A stretch of 64,000 nt of DNA from Winogradskyella schleiferi (GTDB lineage Bacteria > Bacteroidota > Bacteroidia > Flavobacteriales > Flavobacteriaceae). Below the pieces are notes generated by a model. It was not told the DNA's origin. It did not search any database and saw only the letters and a program-made list of their open reading frames with translations. The translations under genes were made by a program, and so were the position numbers. The stretch lies in the NCBI RefSeq assembly GCF_013394655.1, contig NZ_CP053351.1:3254501-3318500 (forward strand), written 5' to 3'. Positions 1 through 9,475 of the stretch are shown piece by piece; the stretch's first letter is position 1; every line of letters starts with the position of its first letter.

Positions 1-712
1 CATCCTCATCTTCTCCATAAGAGCCTATTGCGATATAGTTTCCATTTACTGCAATTGCTAACTGTCCAAAATAATCAAAAGCCGCTCTATCTGAAGCCAC
101 AATCTTTTGCACCTCGTTCCATGTGCCACCACTGTCAAGCTCAAAAATATAAGCAGCACCTGCATCGTCTAAAAAATTATTTCCAGTTTCATCATAATCG
201 TGTCTTACCGGACTTACCAAGGCATAATCTCCATCAACAGCAACTGTGTAACCAAAGGCGTTTAACGTCTCACGATCTGAGGCTACAATTTTTTGTACAA
301 AATCAAATAATCCTGACGGTTGTTTTTGGAAAACATAAACTGCTCCTGCTGCTTGAAGGAAATTTGAATTTGTTGCATCTCGATCTTCACCCCAAGCTCC
401 AACAAATATATAATCGCCACTGATTGCGACTGAATACCCAAAATGATCAAACTGGTTATAATCTGGACTTTCTAATTTTTGTACTTGTATCCAATTTCCA
501 GAGCCATCGTTTTCAAATATATAAACATTGGTTTCGTTTGCACTAGGCAACATTCCCACTACCGCAAAATTACCATCTATATCAACATCTGACCCAAATT
601 GCTGTGATTGGGACCGATCATCAGGAACTATTTTTTGCGTTTGTCCCCAACCTTGGGCGTTGATGGTTGTTGAAAATAATAGTGGAATGATTAATAGTAG
701 TATTCGTTTCAT
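1..712 (-). CDS. Secreted FG-GAP/beta-propeller repeat protein (C-terminus outside window)
   Basis: The reverse strand from the ATG at 712-710 is open to the window edge, so this is the N-terminal 237 residues. It begins with a Sec signal peptide (MKRILLLIIPLLFSTTINAQ). Repeats of about 55-70 residues follow, each with a QKIV.(S/D)DR-like segment, then FG(Y/S) and a GDY or GNY strand; QKIVASDR appears twice. This is the pattern of FG-GAP repeats, integrin-type beta-propellers in exported flavobacterial proteins. The missing C-terminus probably carries a type IX sorting domain, but that is inference. No substrate can be named. Confidence 0.75.
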   Translation of the reverse strand, partial: MKRILLLIIPLLFSTTINAQGWGQTQKIVPDDRSQSQQFGSDVDIDGNFAVVGMLPSANETNVYIFENDGSGNWIQVQKLESPDYNQFDHFGYSVAISGDYIFVGAWGEDRDATNSNFLQAAGAVYVFQKQPSGLFDFVQKIVASDRETLNAFGYTVAVDGDYALVSPVRHDYDETGNNFLDDAGAAYIFELDSGGTWNEVQKIVASDRAAFDYFGQLAIAVNGNYIAIGSYGEDED

Positions 713-803
713 AATCTTATATTTTATTGATTAACAATGATATAAAACTACATTCACCACAAATACCAAGCGTGCTGTTTTATGTGATTATGAAAAAATA
801 AGA

Positions 804-1931
804 CTAATTGTTATGTTTCTGTTTGAATTGGGAAGGCGTTTCTCCTGTAATTTTTTTGAAAGAGGTGTTGAAAGCAGACTTCGAATTAAATCCGGCTTCC
901 AGACCAATGGCGACTAAGGTATAGTTCGAAAAATCCTCATCTTGTAAATAGGATTTCGCTTCTTCTACTCGCAATGTATTGATGTAGTCTTTAAAACTTA
1001 TACCTAATTCCTTGTTGATAATTTTAGACAAATGCCCTTGACTCAATTCTAAAGCATCGGCAGTTTTTTCCAGTGTTAATGAGGAGTCTAAAAAACGTTT
1101 TTCATTCTCAAGAAATTGTTTTAGACGTTCAATGATAATATGCTTTGTTTTTATTTCTAAAATTGGAGCCGTTTTATTTTTTTTCTTTTTTCGGATCTGT
1201 TTTCGTTCTTCTACAATCCCATATTTATAGATACCAATATGGCCTAACCAGTATATAATTAAGGTCAAAAGAATCCAAACAGGATAATATGATATATCTT
1301 CAAAAAGCGTCATATCGGTTATGACTAAAGAAACATTTAATATGGTTAATAGTAAAAACAGTAGTAATGTTATTTTCAACCAATTTAATTCTAACTTGAT
1401 GTACTCCCGTTGAAATTCAAGATGCTTTTTTTGGTAGTCTTTTATCTTAAAAAACAAAACAACCAGCACACAAATACCTAAAAGCCCTGTGACTAATTCC
1501 GCATAATATGCAGAATAATATCTTAAACCATCTTTTAACTGTTCTAGAAATTCTAATTTAGAATTAATTCTCACCAAAACCTTATAAACTGCACTAATCA
1601 AAAAATGAAGTCCGAAAAGTAACAACAACCATCTTGATTTATTACTGTTTTTTTTCTCAGGAAACAAAAAACTTAAAACGTAAAAATATAACAATGCAGG
1701 TACCAATTCTGCCCAAGGAAAGTAATAATTTTTAAAGAATTCATTATAATCAAATACACCTATATCCACAAAATAATATTGAAGATTATTCAATGAATAG
1801 ATCACTATCATAGTAACTAAAAAATAGACACTTTTGTGATTATACTTTTTAGAAAACAAAACAACAGCACCAAATATGAGACCTTGAATAACGCCTGCTA
1901 ATATGATGCTGTTGTATATATTAAAATTCAA
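804..1931 (-). CDS. AraC-family transcriptional regulator with N-terminal membrane domain
   Basis: A 375-residue protein. The first about 240 residues form seven or so hydrophobic helices (1-25, 33-52, 70-90, 100-120, 142-165, 187-207, 215-235). A basic linker containing RKKKKNK follows, then an AraC/XylS double helix-turn-helix at about 275-375, with FKDYINTLRVEEAKSYL and VAIGLEAGFNSKSAFNTSFKK typical of both HTH units. Membrane-anchored AraC proteins of this size are common in Flavobacteriia; a signal may be sensed in the membrane and passed to the DNA-binding domain (inference). It stands alone, ending about 90 bp from the start of the FG-GAP gene, which runs the same way. Its target is unknown. 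Confidence 0.8.
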   Translation of the reverse strand: MNFNIYNSIILAGVIQGLIFGAVVLFSKKYNHKSVYFLVTMIVIYSLNNLQYYFVDIGVFDYNEFFKNYYFPWAELVPALLYFYVLSFLFPEKKNSNKSRWLLLLFGLHFLISAVYKVLVRINSKLEFLEQLKDGLRYYSAYYAELVTGLLGICVLVVLFFKIKDYQKKHLEFQREYIKLELNWLKITLLLFLLLTILNVSLVITDMTLFEDISYYPVWILLTLIIYWLGHIGIYKYGIVEERKQIRKKKKNKTAPILEIKTKHIIIERLKQFLENEKRFLDSSLTLEKTADALELSQGHLSKIINKELGISFKDYINTLRVEEAKSYLQDEDFSNYTLVAIGLEAGFNSKSAFNTSFKKITGETPSQFKQKHNN

Positions 1932-1995
1932 ATACTTCTATGTTATACCAATTCAACATTAAATTGGTATTTGAGAAGTAAAAGATAAGCAATTT

Positions 1996-2745
1996 TTAAA
2001 ACGCATTTACAATAGCGTAAAAATCTTCTGCTTTAAGCGAAGCTCCTCCAATTAATCCGCCATCTACATCTGGTTTTCCGAAAATTTCCTTGGCGTTACT
2101 TGGCTTTACACTTCCACCATAAAGAATGGAAACAGAATTTGCGACATCGTTGCCATATTTGTTAGCCAATGTTTTTCTGATGAAGGCATGCATGTCTTGT
2201 GCTTGCTCCGGGCTTGCTGTTTCTCCAGTACCAATGGCCCAAACTGGTTCGTAAGCTAAAACTATATGCTTGAAAGCATCCGCTTCTAAATGAAATAAGG
2301 CGTTTTTAATCTGACCTTCTACAACAGCTTCTTCGTTGCCTGCTTTTCTATCCGCTAATTCTTCCCCAAAGCAAAAAATAGTGCGCATTTCATTTTCTAA
2401 AGCGGCATCTATTTTCTTCGCCAATGACTCATCGGTTTCATTATAGTAAGCACGTCTTTCGCTATGCCCAAGAATCACAGTTTGTATCCCAATACTTTTA
2501 AGCATACTTGCGCTAATTTCGCCAGTATAGGCACCGTTTTCCGCAAAGTGCATATTTTGTGCAATGACTTCTATATCATTCTCTCTTAACGTTTGAAAGG
2601 CCTGCCAAAGATTAGTATATGTTGGCGCAATCATAACCTCAGCGTCAGATGTTTTGGTTTGATTTTTTAGTGTTGTAATTAGCGTTTCGGTCTGTGCCAA
2701 ATCGTTATTCATTTTCCAGTTTCCTGCTACTATGTTTTTTCTCAT
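1996..2745 (-). CDS. tpiA: Triosephosphate isomerase
   Basis: Interconverts dihydroxyacetone phosphate and glyceraldehyde 3-phosphate in cytoplasmic glycolysis and gluconeogenesis. The start MRKNIVAGNWKMN contains the substrate-binding Asn and Lys. LGHSERR carries the electrophilic His, and YEPVWAIGTG carries the catalytic Glu and the start of loop 6. SILYGGSV and DGGLIGGASL form the phosphate-binding C-terminal part. The length (249 residues) is normal. An ATG two codons upstream (2751) is possible, but the family start fits 2745 better. Half of a dispersed palindromic repeat lies directly upstream. The gene appears monocistronic. Confidence 0.97.
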   Translation of the reverse strand: MRKNIVAGNWKMNNDLAQTETLITTLKNQTKTSDAEVMIAPTYTNLWQAFQTLRENDIEVIAQNMHFAENGAYTGEISASMLKSIGIQTVILGHSERRAYYNETDESLAKKIDAALENEMRTIFCFGEELADRKAGNEEAVVEGQIKNALFHLEADAFKHIVLAYEPVWAIGTGETASPEQAQDMHAFIRKTLANKYGNDVANSVSILYGGSVKPSNAKEIFGKPDVDGGLIGGASLKAEDFYAIVNAF

Positions 2746-2752
2746 TCCCATC

Positions 2753-2778
2753 CTAACCTTCCCAAGGGGAAGGGATTT
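2753..2778. repeat. Partial copy of a palindromic intergenic repeat
   Basis: The stretch CATCCTAACCTTCCC followed by AAGGGGAAGGGAT resembles the arms of the inverted repeat at 13104-13246 (AACCTTCTCAAAGGGAAGG) and forms a small hairpin CTTCCC/GGGAAG. It abuts the tpiA start, so it lies in the tpiA leader and could affect its mRNA. It looks like one arm of a dispersed repeat whose partner is absent. Confidence 0.45.
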
Positions 2779-2935
2779 TTATTGGTTAACATTAAATTTT
2801 GAATTACAAAAATAAGGTAAAAAGATTACACAAAACTTTCCCTAAAGAAATAATAATCAACGAAATCGTTATAGAAAAGACAATACTTTTTAATATTTAC
2901 AAGACTTCATTGAGCAAGAATTCCTAAACTTTTAA

Positions 2936-4012
2936 CTAAGACAATTTAACTCTCGGATCCAGCCAAGCATAAATAACATCCACAAAAATATTGATAGTGA
3001 TAAAAACAATCGCAATAACCAAAACCGCTCCCATAATTACTGGCAAGTCTAAGGTATTCAACGCATTAACAATTTCTTTACCTAAACCATTCCAACCAAA
3101 AATATATTCCACAAAAACGGCTCCTGCCAACATGGAAGCAAACCAACCCGAAATTGCCGTCACCACAGGATTTAATGCATTTTTTACGGCGTGTTTTTTT
3201 ATCACCTGATATTCAGTCAAGCCTTTTGCCCTTGCGGTTCTTATATAATCTTGGTTCATGACTTCCAATAAAGAATTTCGCATCAATTGAATTACAACTG
3301 CCAAAGGGCGAATTCCCAGTACTATTGCAGGAAGAATTAAGTTTTTCCATTGAATAGTCATTTTTTCACCGAAATCATCAAGTTCGTATAAGCTACCTGT
3401 CATTTCCAGATTGGTATATTTATGTAATACAAAACCAAATAGCCAAGCAAATAATATCGCACTAAAAAAGGATGGCACACTCATGCCAAATGTGCTTAGC
3501 ACTTGAATGGCTTTGTCTATCCAAGTGTCTTTATATAATGCCGAAATGATTCCGAAAATAATGCCCAGAACGATAGCAATAACAATTGCTGAAACGGCCA
3601 GGACAAAAGTATTTGGAATGGTTTCTGCTATAACCTCTGTGACTTTCTTTCCTTGCTTCGTGAAGGATTCACGCAAATAAGGCAATTTTAAAACTGTAGT
3701 TGTGTTTCCTATGGTGAAAATTTCTGTTGCGGTATATTTATTAGGGCTTAAATGGGTATAATCCTTTGGTGTATTAGAATGAAATGAAATTGGTGATAAA
3801 TCATTCAAATAATATAAAAATTGGGTACCAAGAGGTTTATCGAATCCGTATTTCTGCTTTACGGCTTGCACTTGTTCGGCCGTTTGATTTTGACCAAGCA
3901 TCATTTTTGCAGGATCGCCAGGCAGTATAGTGAACAAAAAGAAAATGACGGTAATGACACCTATTAAGGTGATGAAAGCGTATAATAATTTATTAAGTAT
4001 ATACCTTATCAC
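2936..4012 (-). CDS. ABC transporter permease, DppB/OppB-like
   Basis: Inner-membrane permease of a peptide/nickel-type ABC importer, 358 residues. The N-terminal helix and FTILPGDPAKMMLGQ match the start of DppB/OppB proteins. A loop of roughly 80 residues follows (about 60-125), longer than usual. The binding-protein-dependent transport domain (about 130-355) has the coupling-helix EAA-like motif TARAKGLTEYQVIKKHAVKNA. No partner permease, ATPase or binding protein is adjacent, which is common in Bacteroidota, where the partner subunits may be unlinked. Substrate unknown; oligopeptide is a family-based guess. Confidence 0.85.
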   Translation of the reverse strand: MIRYILNKLLYAFITLIGVITVIFFLFTILPGDPAKMMLGQNQTAEQVQAVKQKYGFDKPLGTQFLYYLNDLSPISFHSNTPKDYTHLSPNKYTATEIFTIGNTTTVLKLPYLRESFTKQGKKVTEVIAETIPNTFVLAVSAIVIAIVLGIIFGIISALYKDTWIDKAIQVLSTFGMSVPSFFSAILFAWLFGFVLHKYTNLEMTGSLYELDDFGEKMTIQWKNLILPAIVLGIRPLAVVIQLMRNSLLEVMNQDYIRTARAKGLTEYQVIKKHAVKNALNPVVTAISGWFASMLAGAVFVEYIFGWNGLGKEIVNALNTLDLPVIMGAVLVIAIVFITINIFVDVIYAWLDPRVKLS

Positions 4013-4114
4013 AATTTATGGGTTCATATTTTAAAGCTTTAAAAAATCAATTTTAATACTGATAACGTTTGGCATTAAGTTCCAACTAATTAACCTACAA
4101 ACTTATACTGAATA

Positions 4115-5215
4115 CTAAAGATCAATATCTTCAATATCGGTCCAATGTTTCTTTTGCGTTATTGTGCCTTTTTCTAAAACCACAATGCCAGGATTAGAAC
4201 GGACGATTGTTTTTATAACTTTTTCATCACACAGATAAAACTCAAAATTTAGATCGTAATCAGCTTTTAACTGCGCTTTGTCGCTAGGACCTGAGGAAGT
4301 TAAGCCAATGACCGTGTATCCTTTTTTTAGGGCTTGGTCAGTAAATGATTTTAGCTTTGCCACACCTTCGGCTTCGGCTTCGGCCTTGGGAATACTATAC
4401 ATGGCAACCATCACTAAATTATCTTTTTCCAAGAAATAATCGGTTAAATCTTCATCATCAGATTCTATGGAAAAATCTTGAATTGGTGGTATATAACCTT
4501 CGTCAATCACTTCAGTTTCTACACCGACATACTCGCCATCTACTTTAGGATAGCTTCCGTTGGTTACAAATTCTTGGGCTTCGCCATTGACCATAAACGT
4601 CCAAGTATACTCTGAAACTGGTTTTTGAGCATCATCCGGAATTATCATACCTTCCTGAATATTAGCGCCAATCTTATAAGCCCTAAAATCTATCGCAGGC
4701 AAATGCATTAGAACATGGTAGCCAAACCAAAGCGATATCAAAAAACTCAACAGGGCGATTATAGTGGTTGGAAGTTTTGTAAAAATAGGTTTGATGTTTT
4801 TCATCCCAAAGAACAAAATCAAAATAAGCACCAGTAAAATTACATCTTTTGTAAAGCTTTCCCATGGTGTTAATTTTAAAGCATCTCCAAAACAGCCACA
4901 GTCTTTTACTTTATCGAAATAGGCTGAATAAAAGGTTAGAAATGTGAAGAATACAATCATTAACAACAAGCTCCAAACCGTAAATTTAGGTTTATAACCA
5001 ATCAATAAAAACACACCTAATACCACTTCAAAAACCACAACGATTACTGAAATACCTAAGGCATATGGAATCAAAAATTCAAGATTCAACACGTCTGCGC
5101 CAAAGTATTCTTGAAGTTTGTATGAAAACCCCAAAGGATCATTTAGTTTTATAAATCCTGAAATGATGAAAAGGATTCCTGTGAATATTCTGCTTATTTG
5201 TACTATGTATTTCAT
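4115..5215 (-). CDS. DoxX-like / BT_3928-family membrane protein
   Basis: A 366-residue inner-membrane protein. The N-terminal 150 residues have four helices of the DoxX/MauE type (RIFTGILFIISGFIKLNDP, then VFEVVLGVFLLIGY). The DCGCFGDA motif is typical of MauE-like proteins handling thiols. A fifth helix is at about 150-170. The soluble C-terminus (about 190-366) resembles a thioredoxin-like fold but has no CxxC, so a redox role is uncertain. It ends 6 bp before the start of the DUF1599 gene region on the same strand, and the two are probably co-transcribed, as is usual for this pair in Bacteroidota. Confidence 0.8.
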   Translation of the reverse strand: MKYIVQISRIFTGILFIISGFIKLNDPLGFSYKLQEYFGADVLNLEFLIPYALGISVIVVVFEVVLGVFLLIGYKPKFTVWSLLLMIVFFTFLTFYSAYFDKVKDCGCFGDALKLTPWESFTKDVILLVLILILFFGMKNIKPIFTKLPTTIIALLSFLISLWFGYHVLMHLPAIDFRAYKIGANIQEGMIIPDDAQKPVSEYTWTFMVNGEAQEFVTNGSYPKVDGEYVGVETEVIDEGYIPPIQDFSIESDDEDLTDYFLEKDNLVMVAMYSIPKAEAEAEGVAKLKSFTDQALKKGYTVIGLTSSGPSDKAQLKADYDLNFEFYLCDEKVIKTIVRSNPGIVVLEKGTITQKKHWTDIEDIDL

Positions 5216-5221
5216 AAAAAT

Positions 5222-5764
5222 TTATTTGCTTTCTCCCAAGTGAATCATTGCAAAAACCGAATAATTAATCATATCCTGATAATTGGCGTCAATACCTTCG
5301 CTTACTATGGTTTTTCCTGCGTTATCTTCAATTTGCTTTACGCGTAATAATTTCTGCAATATCAAATCGGTTAAAGAACTGACACGCATATCTCGCCAGG
5401 CTTCACCATAATCGTGATTCTTATCCATCATTAATTGTTTTGTGAGTGCTATTTTTTCGTCATATAATTCGGCAGCTTCTTCCGTGTTTAAATCCGGTTG
5501 CTCCACCACACCTTTTTCTAACTGGATCAGTGCCATTAAACAATAATTTATAATTCCGATAAACTCGCTGACTTCGCCTTCATCTACTTTTCGAACCGCA
5601 TTTTGCTGTAAGCCTCGTATGCGCTGTGCTTTAATAAAAATCTGATCGGTTAACGATGGTAATCTCAAAATTCGCCATGCACTGCCATAATCACTCATTT
5701 TATTGACAAAAAGGGCTCTACATTTGGCGATAACCGCATCGTATTGTTTTGAAGTGTCTTGCAT
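5222..5764 (-). CDS. DUF1599 domain-containing protein
   Basis: A 180-residue cytoplasmic protein of two repeats of the DUF1599 unit (about 5-85 and 95-178). Both repeats carry matching motifs: NKMSDYGSAWRILRLPSLTDQ and DKNHDYGEAWRDMRVSSLTD, then KAQRIRGLQQNA and KLLRVKQIEDNAG, then INYCLMALIQLE and INYSVFAMIHL. The fold family is associated with nucleotide modification and pyrophosphatase-like all-alpha proteins, but its reaction is not established. It precedes the DoxX-like gene by 6 bp on the same strand, so an operon is likely. It is divergent from folP, with a 247-bp intergenic region. Confidence 0.85.
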   Translation of the reverse strand: MQDTSKQYDAVIAKCRALFVNKMSDYGSAWRILRLPSLTDQIFIKAQRIRGLQQNAVRKVDEGEVSEFIGIINYCLMALIQLEKGVVEQPDLNTEEAAELYDEKIALTKQLMMDKNHDYGEAWRDMRVSSLTDLILQKLLRVKQIEDNAGKTIVSEGIDANYQDMINYSVFAMIHLGESK

Positions 5765-6011
5765 TGATCAAAAATTAGCTACTCGTAAGTCAGTTACAAG
5801 TTTTGGTTTATAAAGGACTTTTATATACCTAAAGCCCTCTATACTAAAATCTCGATTTTCGAGTAAATTTTGCGTAAATTTCGCTTATTTAGTTCAAAGT
5901 TCAAAGTTCAGAGTTCAATGATTTGAAATCAGCTTTAAAGTTTGGGAATATGTTAATAACTTTGAACTTTAAATTCTATCTAAAAGCTTACCGCTTTCGC
6001 GGCAAATAAAT

Positions 6012-6836
6012 ATGACCATAAACTGTAAAGGTAAATTGATTGATCTATCCACACCAAAAGTGATGGGAATTCTTAACGTGACTCCTGATTCGTTTTTTGA
6101 TGGTGGAAAATACAAGGATTATACTGAGATTTTGAATCAGGTTGAAACGATGCTGAAAGATGGTGCCACGTTTATTGATATTGGTGGTTACAGCTCACGC
6201 CCGAACGCTGATGATATTAGTGAAGCCGAGGAACTGAATCGTGTGATCCCTGTTGTAGAATTAATTTTGACGCATTTTCCTAAGACTTTAATTTCTATTG
6301 ATACATTTAGAAGCGAAGTCGCTAAGCAAAGCATTGAAGCTGGCGCAGCGTTAATCAATGATATTTCTGCTGGAAAATTAGATGACAATATGCTATCTAC
6401 TATTGGAAAGTTAGCTGTGCCCTACATCATGATGCACATGAAAGGCAATCCAAAAACGATGCAACAACAAACGCAATATGAAGATTTAACCAAAGAAGTT
6501 ATCGCTTATTTTGCGGAACGCATAGCAGTTGCGCACCGAGAAAAAATCAACGATATCATTATCGATCCTGGTTTTGGATTTGCAAAAACCACAGCACAGA
6601 ATTTTGAATTGCTGAATAAATTAGAATTGCTTCAACTAACAGAAAAGCCCATTTTAGCTGGTATCTCTCGAAAATCGATGATTTATAAAACTTTAAAGTC
6701 CAATTCCGAAAATGCACTTAACGGAACAACTGCTTTGCACATGGTTGCTTTGGAAAAAGGTGCAAAAATCTTACGCGTTCACGATGTGAAGGAAGCAATG
6801 GAATGTGTCACACTTTACAATCAACTCAAGTCCTAA
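6012..6836 (+). CDS. folP: Dihydropteroate synthase
   Basis: Joins p-aminobenzoate to the pterin pyrophosphate in folate synthesis. The 274 residues include the pterin-binding signature VMGILNVTPDSFFDGG at about 17-32, IDIGGYSSRP (the usual T/S-R-P loop), IDTFR, NDISAG, MHMKGNP, DPGFGFAKTT and the C-terminal GISRKSM. All are conserved, so the enzyme should be active. It is divergent from the DUF1599 gene. The following lipoprotein gene starts 50 bp downstream on the same strand. Confidence 0.96.
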   Translation: MTINCKGKLIDLSTPKVMGILNVTPDSFFDGGKYKDYTEILNQVETMLKDGATFIDIGGYSSRPNADDISEAEELNRVIPVVELILTHFPKTLISIDTFRSEVAKQSIEAGAALINDISAGKLDDNMLSTIGKLAVPYIMMHMKGNPKTMQQQTQYEDLTKEVIAYFAERIAVAHREKINDIIIDPGFGFAKTTAQNFELLNKLELLQLTEKPILAGISRKSMIYKTLKSNSENALNGTTALHMVALEKGAKILRVHDVKEAMECVTLYNQLKS

Positions 6837-6886
6837 CAGGTTTCCAAAACCTAGCAGGTCTTAAATATGAAACTTTTAAACAAACT

Positions 6887-7627
6887 ATGCGCTACATTTA
6901 TATACTCCTCATTTTAGGTTGCTTTAGCTGCAACAACGAACGTGTTTTACAATTACCGGAAATTGAAAATGCCGAAGTCACAGAAGTTTTAGACGTATCT
7001 CCTGCTTATATCTTTTACGATGAAACCCAACCTGATTCCACCTTATTAAATCGAAAAAACCTCATCACCACCACCAATTGGTTGGTTAATGTCGATAAAC
7101 GCTTAACGTTGAGACAAGCCATTCCGCATATAAAATTTTTACAGGATAAGAAGCGAAATGCAGAAATGCACAAGAATGAAGATGCGAAGAATTATTTTAC
7201 TTGTAATGATACGAGTATTGGGACTTTGGGGTTTTTGGAGTTTACGGATGTGAATTATACTTTCTCAAATGATGAAATGGATTTTAGAGTATCAGAAATA
7301 ATTGATGATATAAATTTGATAAAGAGAGATACAATACTGATAGAAAAGCTTTCAAAAACATCTCATAAGGGACCTGATATAACTCAAGTATTTGAAGTAA
7401 AATTTGATTTAAATGATATTTATTTTGGTGCGACTAAAATAAAAAGAGAATTATTATCTGATTATGTCAACTTTCTAATTGAGAATAATATATTAACTGA
7501 TTTCTTTATTTTGAAACTTTATTTTAATAAGAGTCTCTTGTTCCAAGATTACATTTCTTTAAAATCTGAATTATCAAAACTTGAATCGGATAAAATCACA
7601 ATTGACATAAACGAATTCATTTATTAA
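6887..7627 (+). CDS. Predicted lipoprotein of unknown function
   Basis: The ATG at 6887 gives MRYIYILLILGCFSCNNE, a signal peptide with a lipobox-like Cys at residue 15; upstream in-frame codons run back into folP and look non-coding. The mature protein (about 230 residues) has no domain I recognise. The first 100 residues have well-used codons, while the last 140 are more AT-rich and charged, rich in Ile, Asp, Asn and Lys. It lies 50 bp after folP and may be co-transcribed. A 149-bp palindromic repeat follows it. Confidence 0.6.
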   Translation: MRYIYILLILGCFSCNNERVLQLPEIENAEVTEVLDVSPAYIFYDETQPDSTLLNRKNLITTTNWLVNVDKRLTLRQAIPHIKFLQDKKRNAEMHKNEDAKNYFTCNDTSIGTLGFLEFTDVNYTFSNDEMDFRVSEIIDDINLIKRDTILIEKLSKTSHKGPDITQVFEVKFDLNDIYFGATKIKRELLSDYVNFLIENNILTDFFILKLYFNKSLLFQDYISLKSELSKLESDKITIDINEFIY

Positions 7628-7659
7628 ACAGAAAAAATTAGACAATTAAGGTTTTGAAA

Positions 7660-7808
7660 AACACCCCTAAAGTCCCCTCGAGGGGACAATCGTGCTAATA
7701 AACTTTATAGGTTTATGATAAAAATCTAATTTAAGAGTGAACAATATATTTTCAGTTTACTCAATTCTTATTCTGGAAATTGTCCCCTCGAGGGGACTTT
7801 AGGGGTGT
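7660..7808. repeat. Palindromic repeat unit with 30-bp arms
   Basis: Arms at 7660-7690 and 7779-7808 are nearly perfect reverse complements: ACACCCCTAAAGTCCCC in one, GGGGACTTTAGGGGTGT in the other. Each arm contains the self-complementary word TCCCCTCGAGGGGA. About 88 bp of AT-rich DNA separates them. No ORF is inside, so it resembles a REP/MITE-like unit. It fills the 274-bp gap before cdaA. Confidence 0.7.
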
Positions 7809-7901
7809 GAATTTTTAATAATCAATAGAACTGTGACAACAATTATATTTTTTTCTTCCCTACTAAACATAAATTCTTAAATTAGCAAAAACACCAACCA
7901 T

Positions 7902-8684
7902 TTGGAAAACTTACAACTTTGGGATTTTAGATTTATAGATTTTGTGGATGTCTTCCTTGTGGCTATTCTGCTCTATTATATCTACAAACTTGTAAAAGGA
8001 ACGGTTGCTATCAATATTTTTATAGGTATTCTGATCATTTATTTTGCTTGGCGATTAACTGATTACCTGAACATGCAGATGCTTTATAGCATTTTTGATG
8101 GGTTTATGAAAGTCGGAATTATTGCTTTAATAGTCGTCTTTCAACCCGAAATCAGAAAGTTTCTTTTAATGGTAGGTTCAACCAATATTGGTGGCAAACG
8201 TAATGTTTTCAAAAACTTTAAATTCCTTAAAAACGACGACCAAACCTCAACGGATGTGGACGCCATTATTAATGCTTGTAATAAAATGGGATCATCAAAC
8301 ACAGGTGCTTTAATCGTTATTGAGCGTAACAACAACTTAGATTTTTTAACGAGCACAGGCGATGAAATGAATATTTTGGTTTCTCAACCTATTATAGAAA
8401 GTATCTTTTTTAAAAATAGTCCGTTGCATGATGGCGCCGCAATCATAGACAAGAATATTGTAAAAGCCACACGCGTTATTCTTCCTGTCAATAATGAAAA
8501 AAATATTCCAGAACGATTCGGTTTACGACACAGAGCTGCTATTGGAATTACAGAAAAAACGGATGCTTTAGCCCTTTGCGTAAGTGAGGAAACAGGTCAG
8601 ATTTCTTATATAAAAAATGGCGAGTTCGAAATGTTCAATGACACCGATGAACTCATTCAAAAAATCAAGGAAGATTTAGGCTAG
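7902..8684 (+). CDS. cdaA: Diadenylate cyclase CdaA (c-di-AMP synthase)
   Basis: Makes cyclic di-AMP from two ATP. Three N-terminal helices (about 12-30, 38-55, 62-85) anchor it in the inner membrane. The DAC domain (about 100-250) has the hallmark motifs PLHDGAAII and RFGLRHRAAIG, which supply the catalytic and ATP-binding residues. The start is a TTG at 7902 (MENLQLWDFRF), chosen because the family begins within a few residues of this first helix and there is no ATG nearby. It overlaps the next gene by one base (TAGTG), suggesting translational coupling. Confidence 0.93.
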   Translation: MENLQLWDFRFIDFVDVFLVAILLYYIYKLVKGTVAINIFIGILIIYFAWRLTDYLNMQMLYSIFDGFMKVGIIALIVVFQPEIRKFLLMVGSTNIGGKRNVFKNFKFLKNDDQTSTDVDAIINACNKMGSSNTGALIVIERNNNLDFLTSTGDEMNILVSQPIIESIFFKNSPLHDGAAIIDKNIVKATRVILPVNNEKNIPERFGLRHRAAIGITEKTDALALCVSEETGQISYIKNGEFEMFNDTDELIQKIKEDLG

Positions 8685-9475
8685 TGCATTGTAAAAACTG
8701 TAATAATTCGCTTAGAGATACACAAAAATTTTGTGATGAATGTGGTGCGAAGGTAATACAGAATCGGCTTAAGCCAAAAGTATTGGTGCAGCAAGTGAAT
8801 GAACAGTTTATTTCTATTGATAATAAATTTCTACGCACATTTATCGATCTTTTCAAACAACCCGAAATTGTAATTGTGGGTTACATCAATGGTACGCGAA
8901 AAAAGTATATTGATGTCTTGCAGTATTTTGCCATTTCGTTGACCTTAGCTGGTATACAGGTGTTTTTTATGACTACTTTGTTTAAAGAATCTATGGACTT
9001 TGGTGCTGGATTCAACGAAGGGTTTAATGCATCTTTAGCAACACAGGAAAATCCGTTGAAGGATTTTGATTTTAACAACATATTAAATTTCCAAGGTCTA
9101 ATTTATATTGTTACGATTCCGTTTTATGCTCTAAGTACTTGGCTGGCCTATTATATACTTAAACAGCGTATTTACAATTTCACTGAACATTTGGTTCTTA
9201 ACCTGTATTTTTCTGCACAGACCATAATAATTACCTCTGTATTTAGTATACTTTTTTTATGTTTTGGATTAGATTACGTTATTGTATCCACCGTGTTGAC
9301 TATTCCATTTTTCGTGTATTTATTTTACGTTCTTAAACGTGTGTTTAAAAACGGTTTTTGGGAAACAGTGGCAGAGTCCTTACTTGTATTGGTGTTTTAT
9401 GCGTTAACCATGATCGTATTTATTATTTTTGGTGGCCTTCTAGCATTTTTATATTTATATGTTACACATAAATGA
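8684..9475 (+). CDS. DUF3667-type membrane protein with zinc ribbon
   Basis: GTG start overlapping the cdaA stop. The N-terminus has a zinc-ribbon CKNC....CDECG (residues 3-22), then the conserved FLRTFIDLFKQPEIVI and YINGTRKKYIDVLQYF segment of DUF3667. Five or so hydrophobic helices follow to residue 263. The protein is common in Bacteroidota, but no function is established to my knowledge. It overlaps the truncated paralog downstream by four bases (ATGA), so the cdaA-DUF3667 genes form a tight operon. Confidence 0.75.
   Translation: MHCKNCNNSLRDTQKFCDECGAKVIQNRLKPKVLVQQVNEQFISIDNKFLRTFIDLFKQPEIVIVGYINGTRKKYIDVLQYFAISLTLAGIQVFFMTTLFKESMDFGAGFNEGFNASLATQENPLKDFDFNNILNFQGLIYIVTIPFYALSTWLAYYILKQRIYNFTEHLVLNLYFSAQTIIITSVFSILFLCFGLDYVIVSTVLTIPFFVYLFYVLKRVFKNGFWETVAESLLVLVFYALTMIVFIIFGGLLAFLYLYVTHK

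Noticed and set aside
28..734. Plus-strand ORFs at 28-423 and 528-734
   Set aside because: They lie opposite the FG-GAP gene, have low-complexity composition (His/Leu/Gln-rich) and no recognisable domain.
5888..5916. TTCAAAGTTCAAAGTTCAGAGTTC tandem before folP
   Set aside because: A short simple repeat common in AT-rich intergenic DNA; no partner structure or phased spacing to support an operator.
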